Notes: generated from the sequence alone by a model not told the origin. A stretch of 64,000 bases of DNA from Siphonodentalium dalli (GCA_032622095.1 CP136069.1:17871326-17935325); one strand, 5' to 3'; counted from the stretch's first letter, positions 22,452 to 34,870 are shown. Numbers and translations are program-made.

Positions 22452-23317
22452 TTAGTGTTCTATTAGTTCCTCCTGAATGAAATTAGGAATAGAGCTTGCT
22501 GCCACTACACGACGCTCCAAATCGTAATATTGCACGGTCCATAAATATTTTCCGTCAGATGTCTTGTACATATCTTGAACCTCGTATATTTCATCCGGGT
22601 CCCTTGGTGGACCGTATATCAGAGTTGCTGGATGTCCGGCTCCATTCGATGATTGCTTTCCCGCTATATTAGTTGGGTTATCAATGATATAGTCATGTGC
22701 GTTGATGTCCAGATTGTCTCCGTTAACCCATGTAGCACTTTTTACCGATTCACCTTCCCACTTTACTAAAAATTGGAGCGCGCTATTGTAGGTCCGTGAT
22801 CTTAGGACTTTCTCGGCTGCCGGGCCTTGTTTTTCAGATCTGCGAGCCATGAAACAGGGCGTTTTATCAGTTTCAGTTGAACTTTCGATGATTGTAGTCG
22901 CAGGAAAAGAAGGAATTATAGCTTCAACAGTTGACACAGTAGCAGAAGGCGAAACTATTATTCCAATGTCCTGAGTATAATTGGATGTTTGTGAGTAGCG
23001 TTCGGTTGTACGTGGAATTGCACTAACACCGAAATCTGTTTTGGAACATATACTCACAGTCTCCGCAATCGGAATTGGGTTGAAACCGCACACATTATGG
23101 CATCATTCTCCTGTCCACACTGTTTTCTTTCGTTAAAACAATCCATTCTAGCTTTGTCCCTTGCTCTGTTCGATGGTGATTTGTTCTTTGGTAATGTTGG
23201 TTTCGTCCAATTCAAAATTAAGTTGAGATTACCGTTGGTCGTGTTGAAACTCCAATTCAAACTGTGTTGTCCGATATCAAATGTCGCCAGAAGGTTTAGA
23301 ATGTTGTTTGGTATCAT
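22452..23317 (-). CDS. Chromodomain-containing ORF of a probable mobile element
   Basis: Two overlapping minus-strand frames. The upstream one (23317-23054) has an S-P-S-N-R-A-R-D-K-A-R basic motif like those in some invertebrate retroelement gag-like proteins. The downstream one (to 22452) has, at about residues 92-140 of its open frame, a chromodomain-like block: L-Q-F-L-V-K-W-E-G with aromatic W residues and A-T-W-V. A second related block lies at about 167-210 with L-W-T-V-Q-Y-Y-D. Chromodomains bind methylated histone tails and in some retrotransposons guide integration. No RT or integrase is seen between the flanking repeats. The two frames may be joined by a shift or splicing. It could instead be a captured host fragment. 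Confidence 0.55.
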
Positions 23318-23389
23318 CTTGTTTCAGTTCCACCAGGATCGTGTATATTACAGCGAGCCAAACGGTCACTGCCCGTATTCTCCACCGCT

Positions 23390-23843
23390 TTCCGGTATAG
23401 TTGGAATCCACCAAAACAATTGGAACTCCAGTTGTAATAGGTGAAACGTGACTGAATATTGGAGTTCCAAAACATAAAGTGCCATATCACAGTTTTACAA
23501 ATTCTTATATACAAAGCATGAACATGTGTGAATTAACGACGCGAGATAAGATTAACAGATTTGCATATAAAATATCCGATCACTACAATGGCATTAGCAG
23601 TTTGACAAATAAGTTATTATTAAAAGTAAAGCTTAGAATACGTGTGATGAATGGTAATTAATGAGCATATGCTTGGGCAAGAATTAACAAGTTGCATAAG
23701 AATAGCCCGCTGATTAATACAAAGAAATGTTGTAATTTCGCGAAAGCCTAATCTAACAAAGAAACGAACCTAACGCGAATACCATAGAAACGAAACACAC
23801 CTCTGATAGAGTCAAACAAATGTAGATAAACAATGAAATAATT
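23390..23843. repeat. ~450-bp direct repeat, right copy
   Basis: The partner of 21955-22400, in the same orientation, so the pair frames the chromodomain ORF. Confidence 0.88.
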
Positions 23844-24377
23844 GTCCAAAAATTAGCACTGACATTAAACTCGTGAAGTCCGAAATTAACAATACCATAC
23901 TAGTTAGAAATTTAAGATCAAAAGTAGGTAAAATTGTTCTGATAGCTTCTTATTCCAACCAGTATTTCGTGTGCATTGCGTTGTTTTAGACCAAAATGTC
24001 GGAACATTTCCTATTATTTTATTTTTTTTATAATTTATTCATATTTTTGGTAACAGTACATTCATAGTATTACATATTTTTTAACATGAATACAAAAAAA
24101 CAATACAATACAAAATGTATATATATAACTTTATTTACTTAATATCATTTTATTTATTTTTTGTTCATGAGAACCCTCTTCATCTTCCAATGCCAATTCA
24201 GATACTTTTTGCTTGGTCTCAATATTCTGTGATGTGTATCATCAGCCAATTTAACATGGTTGGGCATTCGAGTTTCAACTTTCTGAGAAATTTCAGATAG
24301 TGAAATAATTTTCTTCCCGGGACGGTACATATGTGTGTACTGTCTTTATAGAATTTGCTATATATATGTAGCATAAC
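23844..24377. other. AT-rich, nothing recognised
   Basis: T-rich tracts near 24015-24130; no domain or repeat identified. Confidence 0.4.
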
Positions 24378-26440
24378 GCTTTTTTTTTAGATACTAAATG
24401 GAATTAAATTGTTTGTTAAAAGGCTGATATATATTGGTTTTGGTCTAAGAAAACCACATGTCACTGCAGAGGTTTGGCTTCTTCTTTTTATTTTAGTTTT
24501 GTTTGTGTTATTATTTATTGAGGAGAATAGTATTATTTTGTTGTTTTTTTTGGGGTATTTTATCTGTGTTATATTATACAAGGTTGCTGTTAATGGACTG
24601 AAGGACACTGTCCCATTTTATACCTAAGAATTTGGCTGAATGTTTGTTCCATTTACAGGCATGTTTCTCAATTTTGTATTCCTGTGAAATATACTGGTTA
24701 GCACCTTTTAATGACAGCTCGGTCTTTTTGCATCGAGTTATGTAAATATATCTTTTTGTTAGAAGAATTATCTTATTTATTGCAAGAGAATCTTTCTCTT
24801 TAGTACATCCAAATATTATTTCTTCTTTTTTCAAGTGTTGGTCTAGCTCACATGTTTGTATCAGTAATTTTGAGAAATGGTGCCATATCGGTTTTACTTT
24901 GTGGCATTCTACTAACAAGTGTTGAATATTTTCTTGTTCTTCCCCACAAAAAGTACATACATTGCTTGTTATTATTTTACATTTTTCTAGAAATACATTG
25001 GTAACTAGCATATTATGGTTTATTTGGTACTGGAATGCTTGTAATTTAGTATTTGAGGTTGTTTTGAATGTCCTTTTATATATTTGTTCCCAGTCGCTTT
25101 TTGAAAAGGTTCGGTCTAATTTATAGTTCCATCCAATTTGAGCACTGGGTTTATTTGGGAACAAAAGTTTCACAAATTCCCAATATAGAAAATGGTTGAG
25201 GTTTTCCTTGTGTGCAATGGTCTGTAAGATCTTATTGGCTTTTGGTTCATCAAGTTCGTGTTTTATAAGTTTAAAGTCTTGTCGCCAGGCTAAGGGGTGG
25301 ATATCACCACGCCCTGTAAGGTTAGGTAATTAATTTTCAAGCCGTATATTTGAAAGAATTCCTCATTATTCGTAAATGTGCCATCATCTTTTAGAATATC
25401 ATTTATATATAATATATGTCTGTCAATCCATGTTTGAAAGTAGATCGGTTTATACTGCCTCTTTATAAGGCTATTGTGAAATATTGGTTGACTCATGTAT
25501 TCGTCAGGGGTTTCTGGTTCTTTTTGTAATAAGGCATAGGCAGATATGACATCTTTCCAAAAAGGGTTGAAATGTTTTGCTAAAGTGGTAAGACTGGCTT
25601 TATTTAGATTCAGTATTGCTGGTCCACCATATTTATTATTTTTTCCAGAAGGATCATTTTCCATTCTGAATAGTTAAAAGGGTCCATTAATTTTTTTAGC
25701 CATGTCACCTTAAGTGATTTCAAAAAACATGTTAATTCTGGTAGCTTCAGTCCTCCATCTGTTATATTTTGAATGAGAGTCTCTCTTTTTAACCTATCCC
25801 TTTTACCATTCCAAACAAAATTGTAAAATATAGTTTGGATTTCTTTAATTAGAGAACTGGGTGGGTTAGGTAGTACAGTCATGATTTGTATAAGGATAGG
25901 TAGTGCTAACATTTTAATTACTATTATTTTTCCAATATGAGACAGTGTCCTTAGTGCCCAATGCTTGAGTATTTTTTCAACACTTTCTTTTTTCTTATAC
26001 CAATTTTCTAACACATATTGTGGGTCTTTTAAATCAAAAATAATACCTAGGGACTTGAATGTTCCTCTTAGATTCCATTTAATGTCCATGTCTGTTTGGA
26101 AGGTATCTAAGGAACCCTTGCTTTTTCCGAACCACACCGCTTCAGTTTTTTCAAAGTTTGCCTTTAGGCCAGATATATATTCAAATTGTTTTATTAGTTC
26201 AATAGCTCCTTTGAAAGAGGATTGGCAACCATTTAACCACAGGATAGAGTCGTCTACATATTGACTTATTTTATATTCTCTATTATCCACTTTGATTCCT
26301 TCAATATTATCATTGTTTCTTATTGTTGCAGCAAATGGTTCCATGCAAAGAATGAAAAGATAAGGCGACAAAGGGGCGCCTTGTCGAAGTCCCCTTCCAA
26401 TTTTAAAAGATTTGGATAAGTGGCCATTTCCTATTATATG
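24378..26440 (-). mobile_element. 5'-truncated Tx1/L1-like LINE
   Basis: On the minus strand it starts inside RT, just before G-R-G-L-R-Q-G-A-P-L-S-P-Y-L-F, and ends in a poly-A seen as T9 at about 24378-24386. The RT core has Y-V-D-D-S at 26249-26260. A second frame covers 25290-25664. The C-terminal frame (24574-25173) has C-T-F-C-G-E-E...H-L-L-V-E-C, a zinc-knuckle typical of L1/Tx1-like ORF2 ends. At least two frame breaks separate the parts. The protein resembles that of the LINE at 42006 (shared W-N-x-K-R-D-R-x-K-R block), so the two are relatives. No target duplication found. Confidence 0.85.
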
Positions 26441-26519
26441 TCAACGTTTTCGGTCTGAAATGAGCTTTAGTTGGATATTTCCAATCATAGATGGTGTTGG
26501 GTTGGAACTTCCAAACAAT

Positions 26520-27455
26520 TGAAAAATTAAGGTACAAGTTGGAGAATTCCTAGATCATGCCATGAATCTCTACTCCAGCTGACGCCCGTAGAGATCATAT
26601 TCCACCAGTACAAAACCCGGGAACTTTTTTAAAGTTTTGACAGGGAACCTTATAAAGTCGAAAACATAACGCGGCGAATGTACTTCTTTGTTCATACCTG
26701 TTGCTTAATGATTTATTCATCGGTACGTGAAGTTCCCAGCTCGAGATTACATTATTTACGTGACTTTTGAGACCCGATTCCGCGATAAATATTTATTTTA
26801 TTCCCTGTCGCCAAATTGATGCCGTAAGCGACCGCACGCGGAAGCAATTCTGATTGGTCGGTGGCCAAAAGTATAACTTCCCGCAACAGAACCGGTTGCA
26901 AAACTGGTCAAGCTCCCCCTGCGTAACACTCACGCTGGATTAATACACACTATAATATCTACTGTATATTGCCATTGATTTGGAATAAAACAATGTTTCG
27001 TGCATGAATCGTTTGTATCTGTCTCCGTTGTGAAGAAACTTGTATCCTACGGCCCGCGGTGTCCCCGATAACAGAGACAACCGTCGCATTGGATTGTGTG
27101 AGTGAGTGTTACGCAGGGGGAGCTTGGCACATAATTGCTTTCGCGTTATGTCGCTTACGACAATAATTTTCGTGACAGGGAATAAAATAAATATTTATCG
27201 CGGAATCGGGTCTCAAATTCACGTAAATAATGTAATCTCGAGCTGGGAACTTCACGTACCGATGAATAAATCATTAAGCAACAGGTATGAACAAAGAAGT
27301 ACATTCCCCGCGTTATTTTTTCGACTTTATAAGGTTCCCTGTCAAAACTTGAAAACAGTTCCCGGGTTTTGTACTGATGGAATAAGATCTCCACGGGCGT
27401 CAGCTGGAGTAGAGATTCATGGCATGATCTAGAAAATTCCAAGCCAAGGAGATGC
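26520..27455. mobile_element. Element with ~300-bp terminal inverted repeats
   Basis: Sequence from about 26530 to 26830 is the inverse complement of about 27140-27455, with shared blocks such as TTCATCGGTACGTGAAGTTC and GACCCGATTCCGCGATAAAT. An inner pair (AGCTCCCCCTGCGTAACACT near 26910 and its complement near 27105) is also inverted. It has no coding capacity. It lies about 110 bp before an EGF exon. Confidence 0.82.
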
Positions 27456-27567
27456 AAATGGAATTTTTACGGATTTGGGAACGGATACCCTGATTAAATC
27501 AGTGTTGTGGCATTTTATTGTAGAATGGTACCTGTAAATATCTCACGAAATTTACCTTCGACTTCAG

Positions 27568-27681
27568 ATATTAATGAGTGTGACGTAAACGGCACATGTG
27601 TAAATGGTACCTGCGCGAATGATGACGGCGCCTATAGCTGCAGTTGTAATCATGGGTGGACTGGCTACAGGTGTGACAAAG
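27568..27681 (+). CDS. Calcium-binding EGF exon 6
   Basis: This 114-bp exon lies between CGACTTCAG and G|GTACAT, phase 1-1, 38 codons. It has a D-I-N-E-C entry, C-V-N-G-T-C at C2-C3, and C-A-N-D-D-G-A-Y-S-C that fully matches the calcium-binding and hydroxylation signature. The end is G-W-T-G-Y-R-C-D. Six cysteines are present. It is the last EGF exon I can find; it sits between two transposon insertions, about 110 bp after one and 48 bp before the other. Confidence 0.9.
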
Positions 27682-27729
27682 GTACATAAACGAAATTAAG
27701 CGCAGTTACACGAACAATTACATTGCACT

Positions 27730-28917
27730 CAGGGATGTGGCTAGAGGGGATGTGTGGGGGGGTGTCTCACCCCCCCCCCCCCCAGCAGAGAGCTATATTT
27801 TCAATAGTTGGAAATTTCATACCTGCCACAACGAAATTTCACACCAACAATAGGTTGAAAATGTTCTTGTAGTTTGATTATAAAACAATTTATTGGGGGG
27901 AATTTATTGTTTTTCGACCAATATTTGCATATGTTCCTATTTTTGGTCAAAAATTTTGACAGAAATGGACATCAGTTGGAAATTTTCCAACCTTAGGGGG
28001 GTGACAGGTTGGAAATTTCCAACACTTGGAAAGCTTGTGTCCTGGTCCCTCCCCCGTTGCCATTCAAAAACTTCTAGTTAATTTAAGAAAACAATATTGT
28101 CATACAATTGGTCAACATTGTCATTGGAATTGTCATCAGTTGGAAATTTTCCAACCTAAGTGGGGGTGTAGGGTTTGAAATTTCCAACAGTAGGAAGGCT
28201 TGAGGCTAGTCTAGATGTTAGGATTTTGCGATTTTCTTGTTCAGATTTCAAAATTTTCGCACACCGGGCCGAACCATGGTCGGCCCGGTGTGTCAGTGCC
28301 CCATCCACATGGCCAATACAAAACTGCTAATTAGTTTAGCAAAACAATATTTTACTACATTTGGTCAAACTTGTAGACATAAATGGTCATCAGTTGAAGA
28401 ATTTTCCAACCTGAGGGGGGGCATGAGGTTTGAAATGTCCAACACTAGGAAAGCTTCAGTTGAGGCCAGTCTAGATGCTAGGATTTGCGATTTTCTTGTA
28501 TATATTTTTCAAAATTTTTCTCACACCGGGCCAAACAACCATGGTCGGCCCGGTGTTTCCTGGTCTGTTGTCGGTAGCTGTGTGCATTTGTCTGGAATTA
28601 TATCACTAATTGTTTTTTTTGGGGCAATTTTCAGGTTAAAATATCTTAATGTTCTCATACTGGGAAAATAGAAGCATGGCTTATGAATATATAGGAAATT
28701 AGGCCTGCTGAGCATGAGGTACAAGGGGGGGGTGTGCAAATGGAATTATGCAAAAAGTTGTGTTTGTGCGATTTCGACTCAAGGGGGGGGGGGGTGCAGA
28801 TGGAATTATGCAAAAAGTTCTGTTGGTGTGATTTCGACTCAAGGGGGGGGTGCAGTTGGGAATTCCCAATGTGGACACCCCCCCCCCCCCAGCGGAGACC
28901 CTCTAGCCACATCCCTG
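27730..28917. mobile_element. Non-autonomous hAT-type element
   Basis: Inverted ends CAGGGATGTGGCTAGAGGG are flanked by an exact 8-bp duplication ATTGCACT (27722-27729, 28918-28925). CAGGG ends with an 8-bp duplication fit hAT. It is 1,188 bp with no transposase. Inside are repeats around CAGTTGGAAATTTTCCAACC (27973, 28137, 28391), two GC-rich palindromes ACACCGGGCC...GGCCCGGTGT (28261-28291, 28523-28556), and a ~60-bp duplication with poly-G near 28733-28860. Confidence 0.88.
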
Positions 28918-29100
28918 ATTGCACTACCCTTTTCGCCAATCATTGGTTCGGAATAACGTTGTCCATCGCATTGGCCAATGGCCAGATGTTTTCGCAAAAT
29001 GCAACTTTTAATTGGCGAATCGTTTGCACAAAGTTTGAAGTCTGAGTCAGCAATCACCTCCGAATATCACCAGATGTCAAAATCCCCCAACCGTTTAATC

Positions 29101-30295
29101 CACTGTGGGGGAACTACTCCTGGCTTTACCGACTTTTGTGAGCATTTTTAACGACGATTCCGATTTTCTATCGAACAATCGCGGCACAAAACGTAAACAA
29201 CAACAACATTAGAACAGTGTTTCGTCGTGGGTTTCATAGCGTCACCGTGAAATTATAGTCACTGGCCATCATTGTGTGTAAAAAAAAAACAGTTAAAACT
29301 TAATCCAGAAATTGACTTTTTATTTTCCGATTCCGATTCTCTCATGAGGACTGAGGACTCTGAGTCTCTACCGAGCGTTCGATTCTCTTCCTTAAATAAA
29401 GTAGTGTATATATATGCCGCTCGGTAGAGAATGTACACTCTTATAACTAATGTGTAGAAACGATTACACATCAAATGTGTAAACCTGGTTAATACACATA
29501 GCAATGTGTAGTTTTACATACAAATACATTGACCAAGTGCCGTTCAACACATAATGTGTATATTTTGTTACACACAGTTGTGTAAGAACGTAGAGCATGC
29601 GCATTGCGGTGCCTTCAGTTTCATAGTCTGCTACATGACGCCATATTGTTTGAGTATATATTTTTGGAATACAATCTACAGCGATCGTAGACAAGGAATG
29701 TAAGTTCAGAATTCCGACTTGTGGGTATAGTATTAATGATATATGAGGATTTATTTGTTAAAACTTTCATGGCGAATACTGCTCTTACATTTGTTGTTTA
29801 TATGATTGTTGTAATACGTAAATACTAATATTGGGTAACCACGCCACGAGCCTGGTTTGTTCATTTAAAACGATAACTCGATAACGACAGAGCAAAATTG
29901 TACGTACCATTGGACACCATGGAAGTTTTATTATATACATCGCCATATGTCATCAATACTATATACCCACAGTTCGGAATACTGAACTTACATTCTTGTC
30001 TACGATCTATATGTGTAAGAATCTACACAAAATGTGTAAGGGATATGTGTTGATTTTATGCACACCAGTGTGTATAAATGTGTAGAAATTGACCCATTTA
30101 TTGTGTAAAAATTGTTACACAATTTGTGTACGTACATAAAACTACACATATACTACACATATATGTTTAAGATCAAAAATGAATAATGATTGTGTAGCAG
30201 GGCTACACATTTTGTGTAGAAAACCTACACATTAGTCATAAGAGTGTATAAAGTTCGGTAAATAACCAAATCGCCAGGAGTAGTTCCCCCACAGT
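29101..30295. mobile_element. Inverted-repeat element with 9-bp duplication
   Basis: Ends ACTGTGGGGGAACTACTCCT and its complement are flanked by CGTTTAATC on both sides (29092-29100, 30296-30304). A 9-bp duplication suggests a Mutator-like family, but the assignment is tentative. A second inverted-repeat pair lies inside (about 29428-29460 and 30210-30250, ACACTCTTATAACTAATGTG type) and a third (about 29670-29740 and 29945-30015). Many TGTGTA/TACACA motifs fill the interior. No transposase is encoded. Confidence 0.75.
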
Positions 30296-30304
30296 CGTTT
30301 AATC

Positions 30305-33090
30305 GGTAGTTTCTCGCCCGCGTGTAACTAATACTAACTATATCTGCATACTATAGAGAGATCCCGCTTCTTGCGTTTGTACGGAGCGTAGGGATTGTGA
30401 GCGTGTATCTATGGTAACTCCGTACTACGTAGATATACGTGTGTGTCATGTGGGTGAGGCTAAACGATATGAGTATTATCTTATTTTAGTGATGTTACAT
30501 TTCAATTAACTTTCAAGCTTTTTCTAAATAAGACCAACAAACTCTCCAATTCTAAGAAAACAGCAACACTGTTGATAAATTCAGACTATATAATATAAGT
30601 TAAGTATTTTATAATAATTTGCTGTAATGAATTTAACATAAATTCCAGCGAGCAATTAGGTGTTGTACATGTAAGTTGTTTATCAGTAAAACGGGCGTGG
30701 TACCGGGTTGGTGATGCTTTGGGCGTCTATCACCTCACACAAACCCGTGTCCTAGTAAACTAATCACATTACTGGCCAATGTCATGCCTGAAACAAGATT
30801 ATTTCGAAATTTCAGGCTGTAACAGACGTTGACATAGTTCCGATAGTTCAACTGTGTAGTACAAATTTGGCGTAAACTATGTGGGTTCCGAGACTAAAAT
30901 ATTTACTTACATATTCAACCGATTTCCGGTCATGTTGAACTATTAAATGAGGTTTTGCTCAATAATCCTTCTATGCTCAATCATAGAGTTAGAACATAAT
31001 GTTTCAAAAACAGAATTATACCCCGTGTTTACAAGTAGAGAAGGTCGTACAGACGTACACGCACAAGTCAGTCGCTTTTAGACAACAAGCTGTTAGAATC
31101 ACATGACCTTTGACGTCGGTTACAATTACCCGCCACGCACACTCGTTAGAAGCTGAATCTCTCTAACAATTTATCAGATGGCACACTTACTTACCGTATT
31201 CGTATTTTAATTCGCTCAATACTATTTTTCGCGCACCCATTGGTGCGCGAATTTAAAACTGAGCGAAAAAATAATACGACTCATATGGTAAGTTTATGCC
31301 AAATAATAGGAAATAAGAGATTTGAGATAGATAGAAGACAATTATTTTTACATGCGGGCAACCAATATCAACTTCGGTATCCATATGTAGATGTAAATAG
31401 ATTAATCATGCTGGTTATATCTTTGATGTTTCTAATGCTTCTAATTGACATACACAGGCCGGATTCGTAAACTCCGTGTTAAACCTCCGAGTTTAAACCT
31501 GGTTTAAACCTACATCATCCAAGTTGGCGGTCCAGCAAAACCTGGTATAAAGGGGGCGTTTTTGTCGTTCATTTGCCAGATAATTGATACTCGATTCGGT
31601 GATATGAGCATGCAGTCAAACTACCTTCTTAGTAGTTCTTACCAATCGGTCCAAAAGACAAGCCGATATAATGGTTATTGACAAGTCATAAATTATCACG
31701 AACGCGTGTACGCTCATTTGGATTTATTCATTGCGAAACAAGTATTGCTTATGGAACATTAATCCGATCTCATTCTGGGTTTAAATCAATCTGACAAAGG
31801 GCATGTCTCTCAATACCAGTTTCATGCGCTGTTCATCACTTTGTTTGTGATAGATTTTCGGCAAGACGCTTTTTACCCACAAAGACAAAATTAAAAACAA
31901 ATTTTGATTTAAAAAATAAGAATAATTTAATTTATTAAAAAAATGAAAAAATTGTGTTAAATTGAGTTGAATCTAGCAAGAAACAAATGTTTAAATTTCA
32001 ATTAATATTTGTTTTAATTAAATTGTTTAAATGATCAAAATGTGCGCAAATGTGTCGCGGGCTCCTGTCGCACAAATAAAAGCTCTATATTCGAGTAAAA
32101 CATTGACCAAGAGGTCAGTCAAGTAAAGGCAATGATCCTATATATATATTTTTTAATTTGGCAAACAAATTCAGAAATGGCCTAAAAATTGGCCAAAACA
32201 TTTTTCTATCCAGCGTGAACCATGCCATTGGTTAGAAAATATGCGTTAGTAGACTGTTCGGAAATATGCGTTAGTAGACTGCTCGGAAATATGTATTAGC
32301 AGGCTGCTCTGTGCGAAAATAAGCTGTTATAGTGGAACTGAAATAAACTCATATTGGCATCATTTGGATGTGAAATAAGACATATATATGGGCCTAAACA
32401 CTGGTTAATAAAACAGCCCTATATGGAACTATTCCAATATGAAATAAGCGCGTAGTATGCTTATTTTGGTAGGAAGATCACACGAATAAACGAACTCATG
32501 ACTTATCAGATAATATTTATAATGTGTTTCACTGTGGCCTGCGCCATCCAACGAAATGTCGGTTATAAGTCCACGATTGGTTTATTTCACAATCAAGTGC
32601 GTACATTGTGAACATATGCGAATATTTAGGTCGCATATGAACCTATTTCCATGAGGATATATTGGCTTTGGAGTTAATTCCTATTATATACTATTGACAG
32701 CGCTGTTTATTATAACTGTTGATAATCATTCTGCGTCAATTTCTATTAAGAAATAAGTGATCATACTGTGCCTATCATGCATTTCTTTCTTCAATATTTT
32801 CTGGCATTGAAAAATTGTAAATGATATGACATTTACTGAACTTATTATCTGAATATTTCCTTCCAATGAATATAAATTATCATTCTCCCTGTTTGTCGTC
32901 TGCTATTAATTCCTGAATATCATTGCAGATGAGATATTTATTAATAATCTTATGACCTCTTATATATACAGCTGATACTAGACGGTGTCCATCTGGTTTC
33001 ATGACATTAGGTTTCAAATGTCTTCATGTTTCGACGCATCAAGAAAGCTGGTCAGGTCTGAACGTGAGTTCAAAGTATATTGGAATTTGG
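30305..33090. other. Long non-coding stretch
   Basis: No exon recognised. An imperfect palindrome at about 31190-31290 has core TTCGCGCACC/GGTGCGCGAA. GGTTTAAACC-type repeats occur near 31480-31515. Three repeats of GAAATATGCGTTAGTAGACTG type lie at 32235-32310. The rest is AT-rich. Confidence 0.45.
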
Positions 33091-33096
33091 ACCCCC

Positions 33097-33785
33097 TCGA
33101 GCCACGCTCAGCCACTAATCGGGATTTATTTAGACCCCCACGAGCCACCAATCGGGATTCATTTAGATCCCGCGCCAGCAATAGGCATTTAGTTATACTC
33201 CCCGCGAGCCACCAATCGGGATTTATTTAGACCCGCGCCAGCAACCAATTGGACATTTTTAGACCCCCGCGAGCCACCAATCAGGATTCATTTAGACCCC
33301 GAGAGCCACCAATCGGCATTTAGTTATACTCCCCGCGAGCCACCAATTGGGATTTATTTAGACCCGCGCCAGCAACCAATTGGACATTTTTAGACCCCCG
33401 CGAGCCACCAATCAGGATTCATTTACACCCCGAGAGCCACCAATCGGCATTTAGTTATACTCCCCGCGAGCCACCAATCGGGATTCATTTAGACCCGCGA
33501 CAGCAACCAATTGGGATTTTTTAGACCCCCGCGAGCCATCAATCAGGATTTAGTTATTCCCCCGCGAGCCACCATACGGGATTTATTTAGACCTCCACGA
33601 GCCACCAATATGGACCTTTTTAGACGCCCGCGAGCCACCAATCTGGATTTATTTAGACCCCGCGAGGCACCAATCGGGATTTATTTAGTTCCCCGCGAGC
33701 CATCAATCAGGATTTAGTTATTCCCCCGCGAGCCACCATTATGGAATTATTTATACCCCCGCGAGCCACCAAACGGGATTTATTT
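33097..33785 (+). repeat. 33-bp minisatellite
   Basis: About twenty imperfect copies of a 33-bp unit around GAGCCACCAATCGGGATTTA, with variants such as GCCAGCAACCAATTGG that alternate and suggest a higher-order pattern. The 33-bp period is 11 codons, so peptide-like frames (R-P-P-R-A-T-N type) stay open. I do not read it as a gene. Confidence 0.9.
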
Positions 33786-34310
33786 TCAATCGACACTTCA
33801 CATTTTCATGTATGTTATGCAACCAATTCCTCTCTATATCAACCGTGGATGACCTCCCCACAATTCTCTTCTTTGTGTCCCTTTCCCTCTCTATAGCGGT
33901 TTATCGTCCCGTTTCTCCCTTTGCCACCTTCTACCTTTTGTCGGTATTGCACTTGTATTTTTGATAATTGTGCGTTTTTTCATTGAGAACACAGAATAAC
34001 AAAGGAAGAAAAGACAAAATACATGCACGCTCTCAATTCAAGACACGGAAGAGCGTAACTCGTTGAGTGCCACGGGCCGATCTCATCGGCCCTAATTTAC
34101 GTTCTGTAAAATGGGCCATAAACAAAAAAAAATTCGTTTAGAAATGTTTTTTTTGTTGAATTTTTTTTGGGTATGCTTAAGCATGCTATAGGGCATGTTA
34201 TAACTCAAAACTATCACCAAGTATTCATAGTAATAATTTTGATGCCCATGAAAAACGTAAGTTTCCCTGGACCTAAACCTACAAAATAAGCCTGTTAAAG
34301 AACTTAAGAA
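33786..34310. other. Nothing recognised
   Basis: Unassigned AT-rich sequence with a CT-rich patch near 33860-33940. Confidence 0.4.
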
Positions 34311-34311
34311 A

Positions 34312-34450
34312 CAATTATTAAAATTGTAAAAAATTGTAAAAAATAATAACAAATGATGAAACATTGTTAGGCCAATGCATTCTCTTATATATGCGTGGCG
34401 ACCTATGGTCGACTCGCATATGTAAGAGAATGCATTGGCACAGGGTATAT
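34312..34450. mobile_element. Palindrome-family copy
   Basis: One ~67-bp palindrome (GCCAATGCATTCTCTTATAT arms, about 34372-34440), preceded by AT-rich AAATTGTAAAAAA and closing GGCACAGGGTA. Its central loop reads in the orientation of the right-hand palindrome of the TTAA-flanked MITEs. Confidence 0.75.
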
Positions 34451-34744
34451 GGGTTGATACAAACAATCGGACCTGGCACTCAAACGTTCTCACTTGTGAC
34501 ATGTAGTTATAAACTATTTAAAGGCACATATTGTGTTCAGAAATTTTTAGCAGACACCGTTCAACTTATAAAAGAAAGACGAAGCATCGATATTTATTAC
34601 ATCACTCCATGCATGAATCTAATTACATGCGTTGTTTTTTCAATGTTTTAACTGTCACCGTCAGAACATCAAAATGTACTTTTTTGTTTTGAACTGGTTG
34701 AATATTATTTCTACAATCGAAGTCAGAGTAGAGATTCGTGGCAT

Positions 34745-34870
34745 TATCTACACTGACAATATATTCGGTTTTTGTTGGTATTGATCAATACCAGATCTGA
34801 TTCCCTTGGTTTTGATCAAAACCAAATCTGAATCCTTTGGTTTTGAGGACATGTTCAATACCATATATTG
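34745..34870. repeat. GATC-centred palindromes
   Basis: TTGGTATTGATCAATACCA and TTGGTTTTGATCAAAACCAA occur side by side. They are the same family as the array at 47557-47950. Confidence 0.75.

Noticed and set aside
21955-23843. Classical LTR retrotransposon
   Set aside because: The direct repeats lack TG...CA ends, no target duplication was seen and there is no RT, RNase H or integrase between them.
28655-29060. Gly/Pro-rich frames
   Set aside because: Caused by poly-G/poly-C runs and duplicated segments inside the hAT-type element.
32985-33717. Repeat protein with an 11-residue period
   Set aside because: The 33-bp minisatellite keeps frame in all readings, copies contain stops and there is no start or splice context.
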